Shown here: piece by piece, positions 61,322-64,000 of the stretch
Layout: each line of letters opens with the position of its first letter
Position numbering within the stretch: the stretch's first letter is position 1
DNA from: Sphingomonas sp. OK281
GTDB lineage: Bacteria; Pseudomonadota; Alphaproteobacteria; Sphingomonadales; Sphingomonadaceae
Direction: 5' to 3'
Assembly: GCF_900115295.1 (NCBI RefSeq)
Contig: NZ_FOVZ01000002.1
Location: forward strand, 806,001 to 870,000
Length of the DNA stretch: 64,000 bases
Translations under genes and position numbers: made by a program
The notes under the pieces: generated by a model
Told to the model about the DNA's origin: nothing
Database searches by the model: none
The model's input: only the letters and a program-made list of their open reading frames with translations

Positions 61322-61419
61322 CCCCGGCGGAGGCCGGGGCCCAGTTGGAGAGGTCGCAGTAACTAAGCGCCTCCATTCGTCACCACCGTCCCCCAACTGG
61401 GCCCCGGCCTCCGCCGGGG
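61322..61419. repeat. Type A composite palindrome (98 bp), copy 7
   Basis: CCCCGGCGGAGGCCGGGG-CCCAGTTGG and CCAACTGGGCCCCGGCCTCC-GCCGGGG, with AGTAACTAAGCGC in the middle. It stands between convergent nudC and the luciferase-like gene and may terminate both. Confidence 0.93.
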
Positions 61420-61452
61420 CGGTGCCTGTGTTGAAGGCGGTTCGCGGCCGAC

Positions 61453-62451
61453 TTACGCGGCGATCTTCAATTCCTGCATCACGTCGGCGGTGATCGACAG
61501 GCTCCGCTTCCGAGCCTCGTGGTCGTAGATCGCGCTCGTGACCATGACCTCGTCGACGCCGGTCCGCTCGACGAACGCCGCAATGCCGCGCGCGACCTTG
61601 GCCGGGCTGCCGACCGCCGAGCATTGCAGCACATGGTCGAGGATCTGGTTGCCCTGCGCGCCGAGCGACTCGCGATAGCCGGCGAGAGGTGGCTTCATCT
61701 GGCCTGGGTTGCCGGTGCGCAACGCCACGAACGACTGCTGCTGCGAGGTGGCGAGTAGTTCGGCTTCCGCGTCGGTCTCGGCTGCGAACACGTTGAAGCC
61801 GGCCATGACGTGCGGCTTGGCAAGCCGCGCCGAGGGGCGGAAGTCACGGCGGTAGATCGCCAGCGCGGCATCGAGCGCGTCGGGCGCGAAGTGCGAGGCG
61901 AACGCGTAGGGCAGACCGAGCGCGGCTGCCAACTGCGCGCCGAAGGTGCTGGAGCCGAGGATCCACATTTCGACGTCCGCGCCTGCGCCCGGAGTCGCGA
62001 CGATACCGGTCTGGCCGTCGTTGGCGAAGTAGCTCTGAAGCTCCATCACGTCCTGCGGGAACGCGTTGGCGTCGGTCTCCAGCGTGCGGCGCATGGCGCG
62101 CGCGACGCGCTGGTCGGAGCCGGGTGCACGGCCGAGGCCGAGATCGATGCGGCCGGGGAACAGCGCGTCGAGCGTGCCGAACTGCTCGGCGATCGTCAGC
62201 GGCGCGTGGTTGGGAAGCATGATGCCGCCCGAGCCGACGCGGATGGTCTTCGTGGCGGCGGCGATGTGCGCGATCACGACTGCGGTGGCGGCCGACGCGA
62301 TGCCGGTCATGCCGTGGTGTTCGGCGACCCAGTAACGCTGGAACCCGACGCTCTCGGCGTGCCGCGCGAGGTCGGCCGCGTTGGCGAGCGATTGGGAGAC
62401 GGTGCCGCCTTCGATGACGGGGACCAGATCGAGCAGGGAATAGCGTGTCAT
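61453..62451 (-). CDS. LLM-class flavin-dependent oxidoreductase
   Basis: A 332-residue member of the bacterial-luciferase-like monooxygenase superfamily (TIM barrel, uses reduced flavin). The N-terminal [56 protein letters not shown] and [12 protein letters not shown] stretches are characteristic; the family with this pattern (YhbW-like / MsnO8 subgroup) mostly has unknown substrates. It is monocistronic; its start has no clear SD. Confidence 0.92.
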   Translation of the reverse strand: MTRYSLLDLVPVIEGGTVSQSLANAADLARHAESVGFQRYWVAEHHGMTGIASAATAVVIAHIAAATKTIRVGSGGIMLPNHAPLTIAEQFGTLDALFPGRIDLGLGRAPGSDQRVARAMRRTLETDANAFPQDVMELQSYFANDGQTGIVATPGAGADVEMWILGSSTFGAQLAAALGLPYAFASHFAPDALDAALAIYRRDFRPSARLAKPHVMAGFNVFAAETDAEAELLATSQQQSFVALRTGNPGQMKPPLAGYRESLGAQGNQILDHVLQCSAVGSPAKVARGIAAFVERTGVDEVMVTSAIYDHEARKRSLSITADVMQELKIAA

Positions 62452-62506
62452 GCGGCAGAGATAGGTACCGAACGGTAGCTTATCCAGCCCCGCCGGTCTG
62501 TTACGT

Positions 62507-62590
62507 CCGTCATCCTGACGAAAGTCAGGATCCAGAGCCTAATACGGCAACGCCCGTTACTCTGGATCCTGACGTTCGTCAGGATGACGG
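62507..62590. repeat. 84-bp inverted repeat ending CCGTCATCCTGACG
   Basis: CCGTCATCCTGACGAAAGTC and GACGTTCGTCAGGATGACGG form the outer stem; inner AGGATCCAGAG / CTCTGGATCCT continues it, leaving a loop of about 22 nt. It is a long, nearly perfect hairpin between the LLM gene and the autotransporter gene, which ends at 62608. Confidence 0.92.
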
Positions 62591-62607
62591 ATTGGGGGGC
62601 GGGGGGA

Positions 62608-64000
62608 TCAGAACCCCAGGCTGTAGCGCATCGCCATGCCGTAGTCGTTCGGGAGCGCCGCGAAGTTGCCGGGGTCGCGGCGGAAGAACAGGTTGGTGTC
62701 GAGGCCGCCGCCGAACGCGGGCACGCCGTAGCGCATCTCGACATCGAGTTCGCGGCCTTGCGGGGCGAGGTTTAGGCGTTGGGTGGTCCAGTCGGTGACG
62801 TTACCGGACGTGTAATCGAAATAGGTCGGGAGCCCGAGGTCGATGCCGCCGCGCGCTACCCGCAACGGTTGCGCGATGCGGAGCCCGAGCGTGTCGTGGC
62901 CGAACACGCCGTCCTTGCCGATGTCGGCGGCGAAGGCGTTGGTGCGGACCAGACCGTCGCCGCTGAGACCACCGCGCACCGCCGCGCGGGTCCAGCCCTG
63001 GCGCATCGATCCTCCGATGCTCCAGCCGGCGCCGGCATCGAACCGCGCCTTGGTATCCACGAACCACGTTGCTGCGCGGGTCGCGCCGAGCGCCGCGTCG
63101 AAGCGCGCGCCGAGGACGGTGTCGCGCTCGTCCATGCGGGTGGCGGCTACCATCGTCGAGAGCGCGCCGAAGCGGCGGTCGACGGTCAGCGAGGCGCGGT
63201 TGTAGACGGAGCGCTGCCAGCGGTCGCGCAGGCGGAGGTCGCTGTCGCGTTGCGTCAGGACGTCGCCATTCTCGATGCCCGCGGTGAAGCCGAACCCACC
63301 GACGCTCTGCCGCATCGCGCTGGAGGCCCGGATGCTGCTGTCGAAGCCAAGGCCGCCGGTGTTGGCGATCAGGAAGGCGGGTTCGGCTTGGCCCGACAAC
63401 TGCGCACTGAGCGCGCTCGATCCTTGTGCGAAGCCGAAGCCGAACGACAGCGTGCTGCCGAGCTTCTGCGTCACCATCCCGGCGATCGCGCGTGCGCTGG
63501 TCGCGTCGGCGCTCGACAACGACGTGCGATCGAGCGCGACGTCGCCGTTCGCGCGCGGCGCGAGCGTCATCGAGACGGTCATGCCGCCTTGCGCCAACGC
63601 GACGGTCCGGAACCGTGACTGGAGCGCGCCGCCGAGCGAACGTTCCGGGCTCCGGCGGGCGATCGTCTTGGCGAGGTCGATCGCGAACGCGCGGCTGTAG
63701 CCGTCGAGGATCACCGCGCCGAGTTCGCCCTGGGTTGCGTCGCCCATCGGCGCGGACAGGCTGCCGTTGCTGATCGTAGAGACGACCGCTTTCGATCCTG
63801 CGATCGAGGTCGTGCCGAGCGGCTGGAACGCGCGCGTCAGGTCGAGCACGCCGTTGCCGTACACCGCGTCGACTCCGGGGGCGCCGACATCGCGTGCGCT
63901 GCGAAAGAGGATGTCGACGATCTGCGCGCCGGTCAGGTTGGGGAAGGCCTGCGCCAGCAACGCCACCGCGCCGGAAATCTGCGGCGCGGCGAACGACGTG
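62608..64000 (-). CDS. Subtilisin-type (S8) autotransporter serine protease, C-terminal part
   Basis: A secreted protease with its own outer-membrane pore. The window holds the last 463 residues or so; the N-terminal part, with the Asp and His of the catalytic triad, is cut off at the right edge. The partial frame begins T-S-F-A-A-P-Q-I-S-G-A-V-A, so the nucleophile Ser is codon TCG at 63994-63996. After the end of the S8 domain (about the first 65 residues here), a passenger/linker leads to a C-terminal beta-barrel of about 300 residues with alternating aromatic strands, ending YGMAMRYSLGF; a terminal Phe is the usual outer-membrane insertion signal. Confidence 0.9.
   Translation of the reverse strand, partial: TSFAAPQISGAVALLAQAFPNLTGAQIVDILFRSARDVGAPGVDAVYGNGVLDLTRAFQPLGTTSIAGSKAVVSTISNGSLSAPMGDATQGELGAVILDGYSRAFAIDLAKTIARRSPERSLGGALQSRFRTVALAQGGMTVSMTLAPRANGDVALDRTSLSSADATSARAIAGMVTQKLGSTLSFGFGFAQGSSALSAQLSGQAEPAFLIANTGGLGFDSSIRASSAMRQSVGGFGFTAGIENGDVLTQRDSDLRLRDRWQRSVYNRASLTVDRRFGALSTMVAATRMDERDTVLGARFDAALGATRAATWFVDTKARFDAGAGWSIGGSMRQGWTRAAVRGGLSGDGLVRTNAFAADIGKDGVFGHDTLGLRIAQPLRVARGGIDLGLPTYFDYTSGNVTDWTTQRLNLAPQGRELDVEMRYGVPAFGGGLDTNLFFRRDPGNFAALPNDYGMAMRYSLGF

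Overview
The window is chromosomal DNA of a GC-rich alphaproteobacterium, most probably a sphingomonad (Sphingomonas or a close relative). This rests on the gene set and gene order (secF-secD-yajC; hslV-hslU; lepB-rnc-era; a DciA/DUF721-thioredoxin-thioredoxin-smc string divergent from mutY), on bacterial alphaproteobacterial protein variants, and on a dense population of short palindromic intergenic repeats. No species is assigned, because that would need a database search.

Layout. 1-2355 (-): the SecDF-YajC translocase accessory operon, then tRNA-Pro(GGG) (2599-2675, +). 2890-5172 (-): NADP-type malic enzyme fused to a phosphotransacetylase-like domain, then about 600 bp of repeats. 5784-6642 (+): a two-gene lysis cassette (GH108 endolysin and small holin) with no other phage genes. 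6887-8864 (+): the HslVU protease, then a nitroreductase. 9856-12955 (-): a small hypothetical, an RhlE-like DEAD-box helicase, a Crp/Fnr regulator and a DUF6894 protein. 13143-18034 (+): an FAA hydrolase and the E1alpha-E1beta-E2 operon for branched-chain 2-oxoacid dehydrogenase; the E2 linker carries an in-frame palindromic repeat. 18276-19862 (+): a 528-residue cysteine-free protein I cannot place. 19909-23578: a thiolase, an enoyl-CoA hydratase and glutathione reductase. 23685-28544: a DUF4174 protein, pgi, and lepB-rnc-era. 28764-30128 (-): a complete sirtuin, a stand-alone EF-Tu domain III-like protein and a truncated second sirtuin. 30346-34101 (+): a lipoprotein, class I fumarase, an HExxH membrane protein and a DUF2501 protein. 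34431-34661 (-): a short stretch with a near-perfect Shine-Dalgarno site, an 18-codon ORF and a strong terminator. 34785-43794: a lipoprotein, a PRC-barrel protein, uvrB, a ferredoxin-NADP reductase, a glyoxalase-like protein, a metallo-beta-lactamase-fold enzyme, a periplasmic amidase and two small membrane proteins. 43887-51939: a GNAT/FemAB-like protein, an ABC ATPase-permease-lipocalin operon of AttEFGH type, and an MHYT-GGDEF-EAL protein. 51979-62451: a small monooxygenase, smc, two DsbA-like proteins, a DUF721 protein, mutY-serine hydrolase-nudC, and a luciferase-like oxidoreductase. 62608-64000 (-): the C-terminal part of a subtilisin-type autotransporter, cut by the window edge right at its catalytic serine.

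Themes. Most of the window is core housekeeping: protein export and quality control (SecDF, LepB, HslVU, DsbA-like), DNA repair and chromosome maintenance (UvrB, MutY, SMC, DUF721), central and branched-chain carbon metabolism (malic enzyme, fumarase, Pgi, BCKDH, thiolase, hydratase) and redox defence (Gor, Fpr, nitroreductase). Many operon partners overlap by ATGA, TGATG, GTGA or TTGA, which indicates translational coupling.

The least ordinary items are: two families of composite palindromic repeats with nearly fixed length (98 bp and about 57 bp, seven copies each); a related palindrome inside a coding sequence; the strongly Shine-Dalgarno-led micro-ORF with its own terminator; the sirtuin fragment that ends at an 11-bp direct repeat; the orphan lysis pair; and the unplaced 528-residue protein.
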